Shown here piece after piece: positions 46,392-55,120 of a stretch of DNA of 64,000 nt. The stretch comes from Nitrosospira multiformis (GTDB lineage Bacteria > Pseudomonadota > Gammaproteobacteria > Burkholderiales > Nitrosomonadaceae). The stretch lies in contig JAFKJB010000005.1 of NCBI GenBank assembly GCA_017306155.1, forward strand, positions 124,001-188,000. The letters run 5' to 3'. The notes below the pieces were generated by a model, which saw nothing but the letters and a program-made list of their open reading frames with translations, made no database searches and was not told the DNA's origin. Within the stretch, counting starts at the first letter, position 1. Each line of letters starts with the position of its first letter. Both the position numbers and the translations under genes were made by a program.

Positions 46392-47107
46392 TGGATAAAG
46401 AAATCGAAAATAGCAGCGTCAATGTCGATCTGCTGGAACTGGAAAAATTCAACCAGCTCGCGCATCGCTGGTGGGACCCCAACAGCGAGTTCAAGCCGCT
46501 GCATGAGATCAATCCGCTGCGGCTGGGCTACATAGACCGTCATGCCCGCTTGGCGGGCAAAGCCGTCCTGGATGTCGGCTGTGGCGGGGGCATCCTCTCT
46601 GAAAGCATGGCGGAGAGCGGTGCGCTTGTGACCGGCATCGATCTGGGCGACAAGGCGCTGAGGGTGGCAAAACTGCACCTGCTGGAAAGCGGGAATAAAG
46701 TCAATTACCGTAAAATCGCAGTGGAAGCGCTCGCCGCTGAGGAGCCCCATCATTACGATGTGGTCACCTGCATGGAAATGCTGGAGCATGTGCCGGATCC
46801 GGTCAGCACCGTAAGGGCCTGCGCCAAGCTCGTCAAGCCCGGCGGATGGGTGTTCTTCTCGACCATCAATCGCAACCCCAAATCGTACCTGTTTGCCGTG
46901 ATCGGCGCGGAATACGTGTTGAATCTGCTGCCGCGCGGGACGCACGATTATGCCAAATTCATCAAACCTTCGGAGCTTGGGCGCATGGCCCGCGAAGCAG
47001 GGCTGGATGTGCAGGAAGTAATCGGGATGAGCTACAATCCCCTCACCAAAGTGTACTCCCTGGGACAGGATACCGACGTCAACTACATCATGGCACTGCG
47101 CGCCTGA
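46391..47107 (+). CDS. ubiG: Ubiquinone biosynthesis O-methyltransferase
   Basis: Carries out both O-methylations of ubiquinone synthesis. [29 protein letters not shown] is the family's N-terminal hallmark. SAM motif: [20 protein letters not shown] (about 57), with [13 protein letters not shown] (about 125) and [12 protein letters not shown]. Length 238 residues, normal. Confidence 0.96.
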   Translation: MDKEIENSSVNVDLLELEKFNQLAHRWWDPNSEFKPLHEINPLRLGYIDRHARLAGKAVLDVGCGGGILSESMAESGALVTGIDLGDKALRVAKLHLLESGNKVNYRKIAVEALAAEEPHHYDVVTCMEMLEHVPDPVSTVRACAKLVKPGGWVFFSTINRNPKSYLFAVIGAEYVLNLLPRGTHDYAKFIKPSELGRMAREAGLDVQEVIGMSYNPLTKVYSLGQDTDVNYIMALRA

Positions 47108-47221
47108 AATCCTCACGCCCAGGGCAAGACTCAAACGAGCATTTTGCCGGCCCATCATCGATTGCATCTCAACCTGGATGGGTGTGCCCTCTTTATTCCC
47201 CGGTTCGTGTCCCTCTCTTTC

Positions 47222-47869
47222 ATGATTAACGCCATTCTTTTCGATCTCGACGGAACGCTTGCCGATACCGCACCCGATCTCGGGTACGCCCTGAATCGGC
47301 AGCGCATTGCCCGCGGGCTGCCGCCCCTGCCATTGCAGCTCATCCGCACCGAAGCTTCAGCAGGCGCGCGCGGCCTCTTGGGCCTGGGATTCAACATCAA
47401 GCCGGGGGATGCCGGATATGACGCCCTGCGCGCCGAATTCCTCGATTTCTATGCGGAACACCTCTGCCGCGAGACATCCTTGTTCGCAGGTGTCGCGGAT
47501 CTCCTCGATCAGCTTGATGAGCAGGGCATGACCTGGGGCATCGTCACCAACAAACCCGCCCGTTTTTCCGTGCCGCTCATGCAGGCGCTGGGTTTGGGCA
47601 ACCGTGCCGCCTGCATCATCAGCGGTGGCGATACCACGCACTCCAAGCCTCATCCCGAGCCCCTGCTGACGGCAAGCGGAGCAATCGCGGTTGCGCCGGA
47701 ACAATGCATCTACCTGGGCGACGACCTGCGCGACGTCCAGGCCAGCCTCGCCGCGGGCATGGAACCCATCATCGCCAGGTACGGCTATCTCGGCAACGTA
47801 GGCGCCCCAGAAACCTGGGGCGCCAGATACCTCATAGACCACCCGGAAGAACTGCTGGGCTATTTGTAG
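47222..47869 (+). CDS. gph: Phosphoglycolate phosphatase (HAD family)
   Basis: HAD hydrolase: motif I FDLDGTLADTAPDLG (nucleophile Asp about residue 8), motif II GIVTNKPARF (Thr), a Lys in TTHSKPHPEP, and motif IV YLGDDLRDVQASLAAGM. It removes phosphate from 2-phosphoglycolate, formed by RuBisCO oxygenation in an autotroph or from DNA damage. The Met at 47222 matches family starts; the frame is open to 47144. Length 215 residues. Confidence 0.92.
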   Translation: MINAILFDLDGTLADTAPDLGYALNRQRIARGLPPLPLQLIRTEASAGARGLLGLGFNIKPGDAGYDALRAEFLDFYAEHLCRETSLFAGVADLLDQLDEQGMTWGIVTNKPARFSVPLMQALGLGNRAACIISGGDTTHSKPHPEPLLTASGAIAVAPEQCIYLGDDLRDVQASLAAGMEPIIARYGYLGNVGAPETWGARYLIDHPEELLGYL

Positions 47870-48255
47870 AAACCGTTCGCAGAAAGAAACTTCCTCCCGA
47901 AATGCTCTCTCTCCCTTGCAGGGAGAGAGATGGAGAGAAGGTCATGTCACCTCCTGACCGCTGCCGCTTCATCCCTTCATACCGCTCGCACTGACCCTGG
48001 TTTGACGAAGAGCCGAAGGGGGACGGTGCAAAGGCCCGCATCAGATGCGTTCCTGAAGACGTGATTATTCGGTAACGGCAAAATCAGGGAATGGGTTTGA
48101 GTTCTCTCTCCCTGCACAATATTGGGTATAATCCCGGCCCTGGTGTTGCTGCGAATCAAGAAAATCTTTGAGGCGTGCCACGGGATTAATACGTAACACT
48201 CTCCATTGAACTCTTCCGGTTCGCAGTCATCTAATCAGCAGTAATACAGAATGCC
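47870..48255. other. Intergenic leader before ssrA with strong hairpin
   Basis: 386 bases without a recognisable gene. A perfect 10-bp hairpin TCTCTCTCCC / GGGAGAGAGA with loop TTGCA sits at 47906-47930, 36 bases after gph, without a T-run. A partial copy (TCTCTCTCCCTGCA) recurs near 48103-48117, which suggests a dispersed intergenic repeat. TATAAT at 48127-48132 is a good -10 element but has no clear -35 at 17 bases; it may drive ssrA, 124 bases downstream. Confidence 0.5.
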
Positions 48256-48617
48256 GGGGGCGACCTGGCTTCGACGTGGGTTGCAAAGCAGAGCAGGGCA
48301 TACCGAGGACCAGTTACCTCGTAAATACATCTGGAAACCAATAGTCGCAAACGACGAAAACTACGCTCTAGCCGCTTAAATCCGGCTGGACTCCGCACCG
48401 GTGGGCCTCAACGCCGGGTCTGGCAACAGGCAGCGGAGCCATTAACGAGGATCGCGTCCGGTAGGGTTACTTTACAGGGCGTTAAACAATAGGTAACTCG
48501 CCTGTCATCAGTTCGCCGGTTGACGGATGCCAGGTTAAATTAAAAAACATGGCTAAGTATGTAGAACTGCCTGTAGAGGACTTGCGGACGCGGGTTCAAT
48601 TCCCGCCGCCTCCACCA
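48256..48617 (+). ncRNA. ssrA: tmRNA
   Basis: Begins GGGGGCGACCTGGCTTCGACG and ends with a T arm (GCGGG-TTCAATT-CCCGC) and CGCCTCC-A-CCA, whose acceptor strand pairs with the 5' GGGGGCG. The tag reading frame at 48347-48379 encodes ANDENYALAA followed by TAA (the resume Ala is supplied by the tRNA-like part), a typical betaproteobacterial tag. It rescues stalled ribosomes. The gene is complete, and an integrase gene begins 164 bases beyond its 3' end. Confidence 0.97.
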
Positions 48618-48651
48618 TTTAACAATCCAATAAAATCCAACGCCATCTAAA

Positions 48652-48676
48652 AACCCGCCTAAGTGCGGGTTTTTTA
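48652..48676 (+). terminator. Rho-independent terminator after ssrA
   Basis: Stem AACCCGC / GCGGGTT with a 6-base loop, the second arm running into a run of T residues then ATT. It lies 35 bases after the tmRNA 3' end. Confidence 0.88.
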
Positions 48677-48731
48677 TTGCCTTCTTTGTCCAGCAAGGGG
48701 TAAGATTGTCCAACAGCATCCAGCTCTAAGC

Positions 48732-48780
48732 AGGGGTAACTCTTCGGGGTAACCCCAATTTCTAAAATTGAGTTACCCCT
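48732..48780. promoter_or_regulatory. Inverted repeats of GGGGTAAC abutting the integrase start
   Basis: Perfect 11-base arms AGGGGTAACTC (48732-48742) and GAGTTACCCCT (48770-48780); the second arm ends at the base before the integrase ATG. Between them lies a further palindrome GGGGT-A-ACCCC (48746-48756). A related AGGGGTAAG occurs at about 48698. No Shine-Dalgarno sequence precedes the ATG. The group may be an operator, integrase arm-type binding sites, or a structured leader controlling integrase translation. Confidence 0.55.
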
Positions 48781-50043
48781 ATGCCCTTAACTGACACTGC
48801 AATACGCAATGCAAAGCCTGGCGCCAAGCCTGTCAAACTGTTTGATGAACGCGGCCTGTTCCTGATTGTTACCCCTTCAGGGGGTAAGTGGTGGCGCTTC
48901 CGTTATAAATTCGACGGCAAGGAAAAGCTGTTATCCCTGGGCGTCTACCCTGACGTACCCCTCGCCAGTCGCGTCGTGAAAGATGAAGAAATAGGCAAGA
49001 CCCGAAAGATTAAAGGTGCTCGTGAGCTTCGGGATGAAGCACGCGAGTTACTGGCTCAAGGCATTGACCCAGGAGAGAATCGCAAAGCGCAAAAAGCCAC
49101 TAAACAGAACCGGGCAGCAAACAGCTTCGAGGTCGTGGCGCGAGAATGGTATTCCAAATATGCCTCGTCCTGGTCGGAGGCTCATGGGGAACGCATTATC
49201 CGCCGTTTCGAGCGTGATGTTTTTCCTTGGATTGGTGGACGCCCGATCGCCGACATGGCTGCACCTGAATTGCTGTCTGTTGCGCGACGAATTGAGAGTC
49301 GTGGTGCATTGGAAACTGCTCACCGGGCGCTCGCAAATTGTGGGCAGGTATTCCGATACGCAGTGGCAACAGGGCGAGCGGATCGTGACCCATCTGGCGA
49401 TTTGCGCGGTGCACTCCCCCCAGTAAAAGGCGAACACTTCGCCGCTGTTACGGAGCCCAAGCAGGTAGGACAATTGCTGAGAACACTGGATGGCTACGAA
49501 GGCACCTTCATAGTTGCCTGCGCACTGCGTCTTGCACCACTGGTGTTTGTGCGTCCTGGCGAACTTCGTAAGGCCGAATGGAAGGATATTAATCTTGATG
49601 CGTGCGAATGGCGTTACACGGTAACGAAGACGGGCACGCCACATATCGTTCCCCTATCAACACAAGCGGTGTCGATCCTGCGGGAGCTTCACGCCCTGAC
49701 AGGAACCGGCCGCTTTGTCTTTCCCGGTGCACGCAGCTACGCGAGACCGATGAGTGATAACGCGATTCTTGCGGCAATGCGACGTATGGGCATATCGAAA
49801 GATGAAATGAGCGGGCATGGGTTTCGAGCGATGGCCCGAACAATCCTAGATGAAGTGCTGGGAGTGCGTCCTGATCTCATCGAACACCAGCTAGCCCATG
49901 CCGTGAGAGACCCGAACGGCCGGGCCTACAACAGAACCGCTCACCTTCCAGAACGACGGAAGATGATGCAGCAATGGGCGGATTATCTGGACAAGTTGAA
50001 AGCCGGGGCGGAAGTGGTTCGACTCCGAGGAAACATAGCATAA
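48781..50043 (+). CDS. int: Tyrosine-type site-specific integrase (P4-like)
   Basis: 420 residues. The N-terminal DUF4102 arm-binding domain (MPLTDTAIRNAKPGAKPVKLFDERGLFLIVTPSGGKWWRFRYKFDGK) is followed by a core-binding domain (about 110-200) and a catalytic domain. The catalytic residues are Arg in FVRPGELRKAEW (about 261), HGFR (about 349-352), the second His in EHQLAHAV and the Tyr in AYNRTAH (about 381). All are intact, so it should be active. Adjacent ssrA is the expected attachment gene; this family commonly integrates at the 3' end of tRNA or tmRNA genes. Confidence 0.95.
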   Translation: MPLTDTAIRNAKPGAKPVKLFDERGLFLIVTPSGGKWWRFRYKFDGKEKLLSLGVYPDVPLASRVVKDEEIGKTRKIKGARELRDEARELLAQGIDPGENRKAQKATKQNRAANSFEVVAREWYSKYASSWSEAHGERIIRRFERDVFPWIGGRPIADMAAPELLSVARRIESRGALETAHRALANCGQVFRYAVATGRADRDPSGDLRGALPPVKGEHFAAVTEPKQVGQLLRTLDGYEGTFIVACALRLAPLVFVRPGELRKAEWKDINLDACEWRYTVTKTGTPHIVPLSTQAVSILRELHALTGTGRFVFPGARSYARPMSDNAILAAMRRMGISKDEMSGHGFRAMARTILDEVLGVRPDLIEHQLAHAVRDPNGRAYNRTAHLPERRKMMQQWADYLDKLKAGAEVVRLRGNIA

Positions 50044-50129
50044 CTGTCCACATTCTGCGCTTGGATCATTGTTCGAGGCGTATCCAAGCCGCTTTAGTTT
50101 TTTAAGAGATAACAGTTAAAGGAACCCAC

Positions 50130-51212
50130 ATGCAGTTTCCTGCTTATGTTCCTGCGGCAGTCAGAGATTTCATTACGCTTCAGATCGAGGGTAAAGAAGG
50201 CTGGTGGGAGGGATTGGCAGCTCGTGCAGCAGAGGCTGAGCAAGAGCTATCTGAAATCAAGCAAGCCATTGAAGTGCGAATATTGCGTAATGAAAATGAA
50301 TATGTAGTCGGTTTGCGACGGAAAGAAGCTGAGACCCAAAAAATCTACTCATCCCTTATTGAAGAACTGGAATGTCTGCGACGCCTAATTCATGATGCCA
50401 GGATGCGGGATGCATATGCCCTGCTGACTTTAGAAATCTCTGATGATGAACAATGGCGTTGCTTTATTAATGCTGCTTACGTTGCTCAGGACAATTATGC
50501 AGAATGGCGAAACCATCTAAAGCAAGCTGAAGAGGAAAAAGAGAAAATTGCTGACGCTGCAGATAAACTGGCATATTTAATAGAAAATTTTTCGAAAAAT
50601 GGAGTGCAGGGTCCTCCCGAGTTTTACTCGGTTCGGGATTTACTGCGTATAACAGAGTGTGACGACCCTTCGGAAAGTAACCGCTATATTTGGCGAGCTG
50701 TGCGCAAGGACGTGTTGGGAGAAAGACGAAAAGAACTGGAACCAGATAAACAACGGCAGCTTGACTCGCTATCACCTGAAGTTGGCGAACGATCAAGGCG
50801 ATCCAATTCTCGTATCCCGCGTATTCGTATTCAATTTGTCTCATCTGAGGACGTGGTAGAGCATGACCCATTAGCACCCTTGCGATATGGATGGGAAAAA
50901 GCGCCGCGACTTTCTGCACTACTGAGAACGGTAGCAAAAGTAGCGAGGGATTTTGAACCTCATGAGGATGGCATGATCGGAGCGGCCGTGAATACTCGAC
51001 AGGGAAGCACAAAAACTGCATATATCCGCGCTTTGGCCTATCTTTTATGCAATGCACGCAAGTTTGCTCTAACAAATCGTCTTATGCGTGCAATGGCAAT
51101 CATTGCAAACGTAGTAATCAATTCACCGGACGTAGATATAACCTATGATGACGTCCGCAAGGCTGTGGCAAGCCCTGCAACAAGCGGCTGGAAAAGTCAG
51201 GATAAAAAATAG
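50130..51212 (+). CDS. Unknown island protein, coiled-coil N-terminal half
   Basis: 360 residues, not recognised. Residues about 20-80 and 130-160 are rich in Glu, Lys and Ala and likely form coiled coils (AARAAEAEQELSEIKQAIEV; HLKQAEEEKEKIADAADKLAYLIENF). The C-terminal half is more globular and ends in helical sequence (AYIRALAYLLCNARKFALTNRLMRAMAIIANVVINS). It is more A+T-rich than the core genes, consistent with transfer. It starts after AAAGGAACC and is followed directly by a strong hairpin. Confidence 0.6.
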   Translation: MQFPAYVPAAVRDFITLQIEGKEGWWEGLAARAAEAEQELSEIKQAIEVRILRNENEYVVGLRRKEAETQKIYSSLIEELECLRRLIHDARMRDAYALLTLEISDDEQWRCFINAAYVAQDNYAEWRNHLKQAEEEKEKIADAADKLAYLIENFSKNGVQGPPEFYSVRDLLRITECDDPSESNRYIWRAVRKDVLGERRKELEPDKQRQLDSLSPEVGERSRRSNSRIPRIRIQFVSSEDVVEHDPLAPLRYGWEKAPRLSALLRTVAKVARDFEPHEDGMIGAAVNTRQGSTKTAYIRALAYLLCNARKFALTNRLMRAMAIIANVVINSPDVDITYDDVRKAVASPATSGWKSQDKK

Positions 51213-51215
51213 GGT

Positions 51216-51244
51216 CGAGTTTTCCAGGTTTCTTGGAAAACTCG
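51216..51244. terminator. Strong inverted repeat after the 360-residue gene
   Basis: Perfect 11-bp arms CGAGTTTTCCA / TGGAAAACTCG with a 7-base loop, four bases after the stop codon. There is no T-run, so it may be a weak or Rho-assisted terminator, or a structural element such as a replication or attachment site of the satellite. Confidence 0.45.
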
Positions 51245-51388
51245 TAGCTAAACAATCTTTCCAGTTTCTTTGTCTCTAAAAAACCTCTTCAGTATCGTGC
51301 TTACCATGCAATCCCGGGTGGTCCGGGAAGCGTTTAAACAGTGCAAATCCCGTATAAACCGGAAAGCACCTAAACAGGAGTTTCACGC

Positions 51389-51790
51389 ATGGTACAGCAA
51401 CTCCAAACAGCGCTAGTCATTCTGCGCCTTAAACAAATCCTCGCCCGAACAGGGCTTTCCCGTTCCTTCATATATCAGAAAATGGCCGAGGGCCTGTTCC
51501 CCGAAAGTGTGCGCCTGGGTGCACGGACGGTGGGTTGGATCGAGAGCGAAATAGAAGCATGGATTGCCGCCCAAGTCGAAAAAAGTCGCAAAGGCTCGAC
51601 GGTGGCAACCAAGAACGCAACTGCTGTTGAGGCGCCGGAAGCTGTAGGGTCCGCTATATCAGGAGCGCACGATCTAGACATAGCCTCTTCCATACCGCGA
51701 CCTCAATCGTCTATACCGCGTGCTGGACCGCCATCTCCGTCTAGAAGAGTCCCTGGTCCATCAAAACGGCGAGGGCAAAGCGATGCTTAG
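51389..51790 (+). CDS. AlpA-family transcriptional regulator
   Basis: MerR-like winged HTH of the AlpA (phage/satellite) family: LRLKQILARTGLSRSFIYQKMAEGLFPESVRLGARTVGWIESEIEAWIAAQVEKSR at about 10-68. The remaining 65 residues are low-complexity, rich in Ser, Pro and Ala. AlpA-type proteins control excision and replication of P4-like satellites. AGGAG precedes the ATG, and it overlaps the start of the primase-helicase gene by eight bases. Confidence 0.88.
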   Translation: MVQQLQTALVILRLKQILARTGLSRSFIYQKMAEGLFPESVRLGARTVGWIESEIEAWIAAQVEKSRKGSTVATKNATAVEAPEAVGSAISGAHDLDIASSIPRPQSSIPRAGPPSPSRRVPGPSKRRGQSDA

Positions 51791-54623
51791 TCCCGTCGAG
51801 CAATTTAGTAATGCCATTCAAGCTGCAGGGCTTACCCCTCCCCAAATGATAGAAATGGATGGGAAGCTTCATCGTTTTTCCACCAACGGCAAGCCCGATG
51901 ATGATGCCGGCTGGTATGTACTTTACAACGACGGCATACCGGCGGGCGCCTTTGGAGACTGGCGGCTCGGGGTCGACTATAAATGGCAAGCCGATATAGA
52001 TCGCCCCCTCACCCGCGTCGAGGAAGAAGAACACCGCGCCAAACTGGAAGCAATGAAGCATTTGCGCGAGGTGGAGCAAAACAGGCGTAGAGAAGAGGCG
52101 CGGGAGCAGGCAAATCTTATTTGGGACGAAGCGGTGCCGTGCGCAAGCCACTCCTACCTCGCCGCTAAGGAGGTTGGAGCGAACGGAGTCCGATTGTTCC
52201 GAGGTGAGCTTGTAATCCCGCTCAGAGGGAGGGGCAAACTTCATTCCCTCCAATTCATCAGCTCCAACGGCGACAAAAGGTTCTTGCCAGGGGGACGTGT
52301 TTCAGCCTGCTATTTCAGTATTGGAAGCCCAAACGGCAAGGATGCATTATGCATTGCCGAAGGATTTGCTACCGGCGCCAGCATTCATGAAGCAACAGGT
52401 CTTCCAGTAGCGGTGGCCTTTAACGCCGGGAACCTTAAAGCAGTAGCAATAGCAATACGGGGATCCTTCCCTAAGCTATCCTTGATCCTGTGTGCAGACG
52501 ATGACCATGCTACACCCGGCAATCCCGGACTAGCCAAGGCGAGAGAAGCGGCAAAGGCGGTGAACGGGCAAGTGGCGGTGCCTGACTTTGAATCGAACAG
52601 GCCAAGCTGGGCAACGGATTTCAATGACATGGCAAAACTGCGAGGGAAGGAAGCTGTCAAGCTGGCAATAATGAGTGTGGCAGCTTCCATAGCCGACCAA
52701 GGAGGTGGTGACGAGCAAGGAGATAATGAGCAAAAGGCGACAGCGGATTTCCAGAGTTTGAGTCTTTCTTCTGCGTCATCAGATATCGGGGTATCACAGG
52801 TAGCAGAGGTGCAAGCCAATGGTGGCGCGCTTTGCGTTGTTACCCCTGCCAGTAGTGCTGAGGTAGCACAGGTAGCAGATAGCACAGTCAGTACAGCCAA
52901 CCCCATTCCAGACATTGCTGATCGACCCACCTTCCGCGTCTTTGATGAGGGGTTGGAGCATGGCGGCGAGAAATTGCGGCCAGGCGTGTGGCATTTTGGC
53001 ACCGACAAGGAGGGAAACCCACTTCAAACCTGGATTTGTTCTCCGCTCCATGTTGAGGCCGTCACCTATGACGGGCAGGACAACCACTTCGGGCGGATGT
53101 TGCGCTTCAAAAACACGAATGGTGGATGGCGCGAGTGGGCGATGCCCATGCAAATGCTCGCCGGTACTGGGGATGAGTTGCGGGGTGAGTTGCTGTCGAT
53201 GGGCGTGGAAATCGACCCTTCCCCCAACGCACGCCGTCTGCTCTCTGCCTATCTGCAAGCCAAACCACCGAAACGACGTATCCACTGTGCCCTCCAGGTT
53301 GGCTGGTGCGAGGATTCCTTCGTGTTGCCCGATACGGTCATCGGACCGAAGGCATCAGGGTTGATCTTCCAAAGTGGGGAGTGTATTCACGATGAACATA
53401 CGACAGGGGGAATGCTTGCTGGCTGGCAAAGCGAAATAGCTGCTCGGGCAGGAGGTAACCCCCTATTGCTGCTTGCCCTGTCAACTGCATTTTCCGGGCC
53501 GCTGCTCGCCAAATGCAATGCGGAAGGCGGTGGATTGCATTTTGTCGGTGACTCCTCCACAGGCAAGACAACGCTCCTTGAAGCTGCATGTTCTGTTTGG
53601 GGTGGTGCGAATTACCGCAGAAGCTGGCGAGCAACTGCCAACGGCATGGAAGGCGCGGCGGCCCTATTCAATGACTGCCTTCTCGCGCTGGATGAAATCA
53701 GCGAGTGTAATCCCAACGAGGTCGGGAACATTGTCTATGCCTTGGGTAATGGGCGCGGCAAGCAGCGCGCCAGTCGTACTGGAAGCCCTCGAGCATTGAC
53801 GCGATGGCGCTGCATGGTCTTATCAAGCGGTGAGCGCACCATTGAAACCACCATGCAGGAAGGCGGGAACAAGGCCAAGGCTGGGCAGGCCGTTCGGATG
53901 CTCGACCTCCAAGTGGCACGTACTTTTGGCGCGTGGGATAACCTCCATGGTCTACCAAGTGGTACGGCCTTTTCTGATGCAATCAAGCGGGCAGCGGCCA
54001 CACATCATGGACATGCAGGTCGTGCCTTCCTTGAAAAGCTCACCCGCGACGGTCGCGACTTCTGCGCTCTTCTCGAACGCATCAAGGGGCTGCGGGAATT
54101 CTCTGTCCAGGGAAGCGAAGGACAGGAAAAAAGGGCTGCGGCACGCTTTGCCCTCATTGCGCTTGCTGGTGAAATAGCAACCGAATACGGCATAACCGGC
54201 TGGCCCCCAGGGGATGCAATCCAAGCGGCAGCGTTGGCTTTCAATGCATGGAGAGCTTCTCGGGGGCGAGGCAACAGTGAGCGAATACAAGTTCTCGAAC
54301 GGCTTCGTGAATTCATAGACCGGCACGGGGATTCGCGGTTTTCCGACAAGGATGCCAAAGGCGATATTCCGGTCCGTGATCGAGCCGGATGGTGGCAGGA
54401 CACTCCAGATGGCCGTATCTATCTTTTTTCCGCAGGTGGGTTACACGAAGCGGTCAAGGGATTTGACTATGACCGGGCGCAAGACCTCCTGGCGGAAGTC
54501 GGGGTATTACCACCTCGTGACGCGGAGGGGAAGCACTCCAGGACTTCCCGTATCAATGGGAAATCGACAAGATCGTATCCAATAGACCTGAGCAAACTGG
54601 GAGACGATTATGGAACGGCTTGA
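51783..54623 (+). CDS. Satellite replication protein: Toprim primase + DUF927 helicase-like ATPase
   Basis: 946 residues. The N-terminal part resembles the D5/phage primase accessory region. A Toprim domain lies at about 185-300 (DALCIAEGFATGASIHEATGLPVAVAFNAGNL ... LILCADDDHATPGNPGLAKAREAA), the metal-binding core of DnaG-type primases. After a Ser/Val/Ala-rich linker (about 315-375), a DUF927 P-loop ATPase spans about 400-760 with Walker A GDSSTGKTT (about 589-597) and Walker B CLLALDEIS (about 633). Such fusions initiate replication of P4-like elements. The start is Met 51783; the frame is open to 51720. Confidence 0.88.
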   Translation: MLSPVEQFSNAIQAAGLTPPQMIEMDGKLHRFSTNGKPDDDAGWYVLYNDGIPAGAFGDWRLGVDYKWQADIDRPLTRVEEEEHRAKLEAMKHLREVEQNRRREEAREQANLIWDEAVPCASHSYLAAKEVGANGVRLFRGELVIPLRGRGKLHSLQFISSNGDKRFLPGGRVSACYFSIGSPNGKDALCIAEGFATGASIHEATGLPVAVAFNAGNLKAVAIAIRGSFPKLSLILCADDDHATPGNPGLAKAREAAKAVNGQVAVPDFESNRPSWATDFNDMAKLRGKEAVKLAIMSVAASIADQGGGDEQGDNEQKATADFQSLSLSSASSDIGVSQVAEVQANGGALCVVTPASSAEVAQVADSTVSTANPIPDIADRPTFRVFDEGLEHGGEKLRPGVWHFGTDKEGNPLQTWICSPLHVEAVTYDGQDNHFGRMLRFKNTNGGWREWAMPMQMLAGTGDELRGELLSMGVEIDPSPNARRLLSAYLQAKPPKRRIHCALQVGWCEDSFVLPDTVIGPKASGLIFQSGECIHDEHTTGGMLAGWQSEIAARAGGNPLLLLALSTAFSGPLLAKCNAEGGGLHFVGDSSTGKTTLLEAACSVWGGANYRRSWRATANGMEGAAALFNDCLLALDEISECNPNEVGNIVYALGNGRGKQRASRTGSPRALTRWRCMVLSSGERTIETTMQEGGNKAKAGQAVRMLDLQVARTFGAWDNLHGLPSGTAFSDAIKRAAATHHGHAGRAFLEKLTRDGRDFCALLERIKGLREFSVQGSEGQEKRAAARFALIALAGEIATEYGITGWPPGDAIQAAALAFNAWRASRGRGNSERIQVLERLREFIDRHGDSRFSDKDAKGDIPVRDRAGWWQDTPDGRIYLFSAGGLHEAVKGFDYDRAQDLLAEVGVLPPRDAEGKHSRTSRINGKSTRSYPIDLSKLGDDYGTA

Positions 54624-55119
54624 TGATCTCCTAGCGGCACTGGAAAGCAGGGAAAGTGCTACCTCTGCTACCTCCATTGAGCCAACAGAGGTATCAGCGA
54701 AACTCGCGTCAATAAAGGCTTGCACCCCTGCCACCTCTGTTACCTCAGAAAACAATGATGATGCAAATGATGAAAGAGACACCAGCCAGAGAGCATCAGT
54801 CACCTCTCGCTGGTGGCGGATTCACTACCGTGACCGAGAGCCTGTGGAAGTGGTTTATAGCCCTCTTGCCACGCAGGCCCAGATTCTCGAATGGGAACCG
54901 GAAGCGGTAAAGGTCGAGCCTTTTGAACCGGTCCGGCAGAAACCGGATGAACCGCTGACGGTGGAGCAAGAAGTCCTGGTTCGAGCATGGTTGCGACACA
55001 TCCGGGAAACTGACGAGGACATGATTCGTGACGCGCTCGACCAATGCAATACCGATGCGACAGCGAGGCGTTCCTACTTGGAAGCGACAGACAAGCTTGG
55101 GACCATGGGGGGATATTGA
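54610..55119 (+). CDS. Small island protein of unknown function
   Basis: 169 residues, overlapping the end of the primase-helicase gene by 14 bases and ending one base before the terminase start; GGGAG precedes its ATG. The first 60 residues are Ser/Thr/Ala/Glu-rich with TSATS- and TPATS-like repeats. The rest (WWRIHYRDREPVEVVYSPLATQAQILEWEPEAVKVEPF) is compact and acidic, followed by a helical end. I do not recognise the family. Confidence 0.6.
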   Translation: MERLDDLLAALESRESATSATSIEPTEVSAKLASIKACTPATSVTSENNDDANDERDTSQRASVTSRWWRIHYRDREPVEVVYSPLATQAQILEWEPEAVKVEPFEPVRQKPDEPLTVEQEVLVRAWLRHIRETDEDMIRDALDQCNTDATARRSYLEATDKLGTMGGY

Positions 55120-55120
55120 A

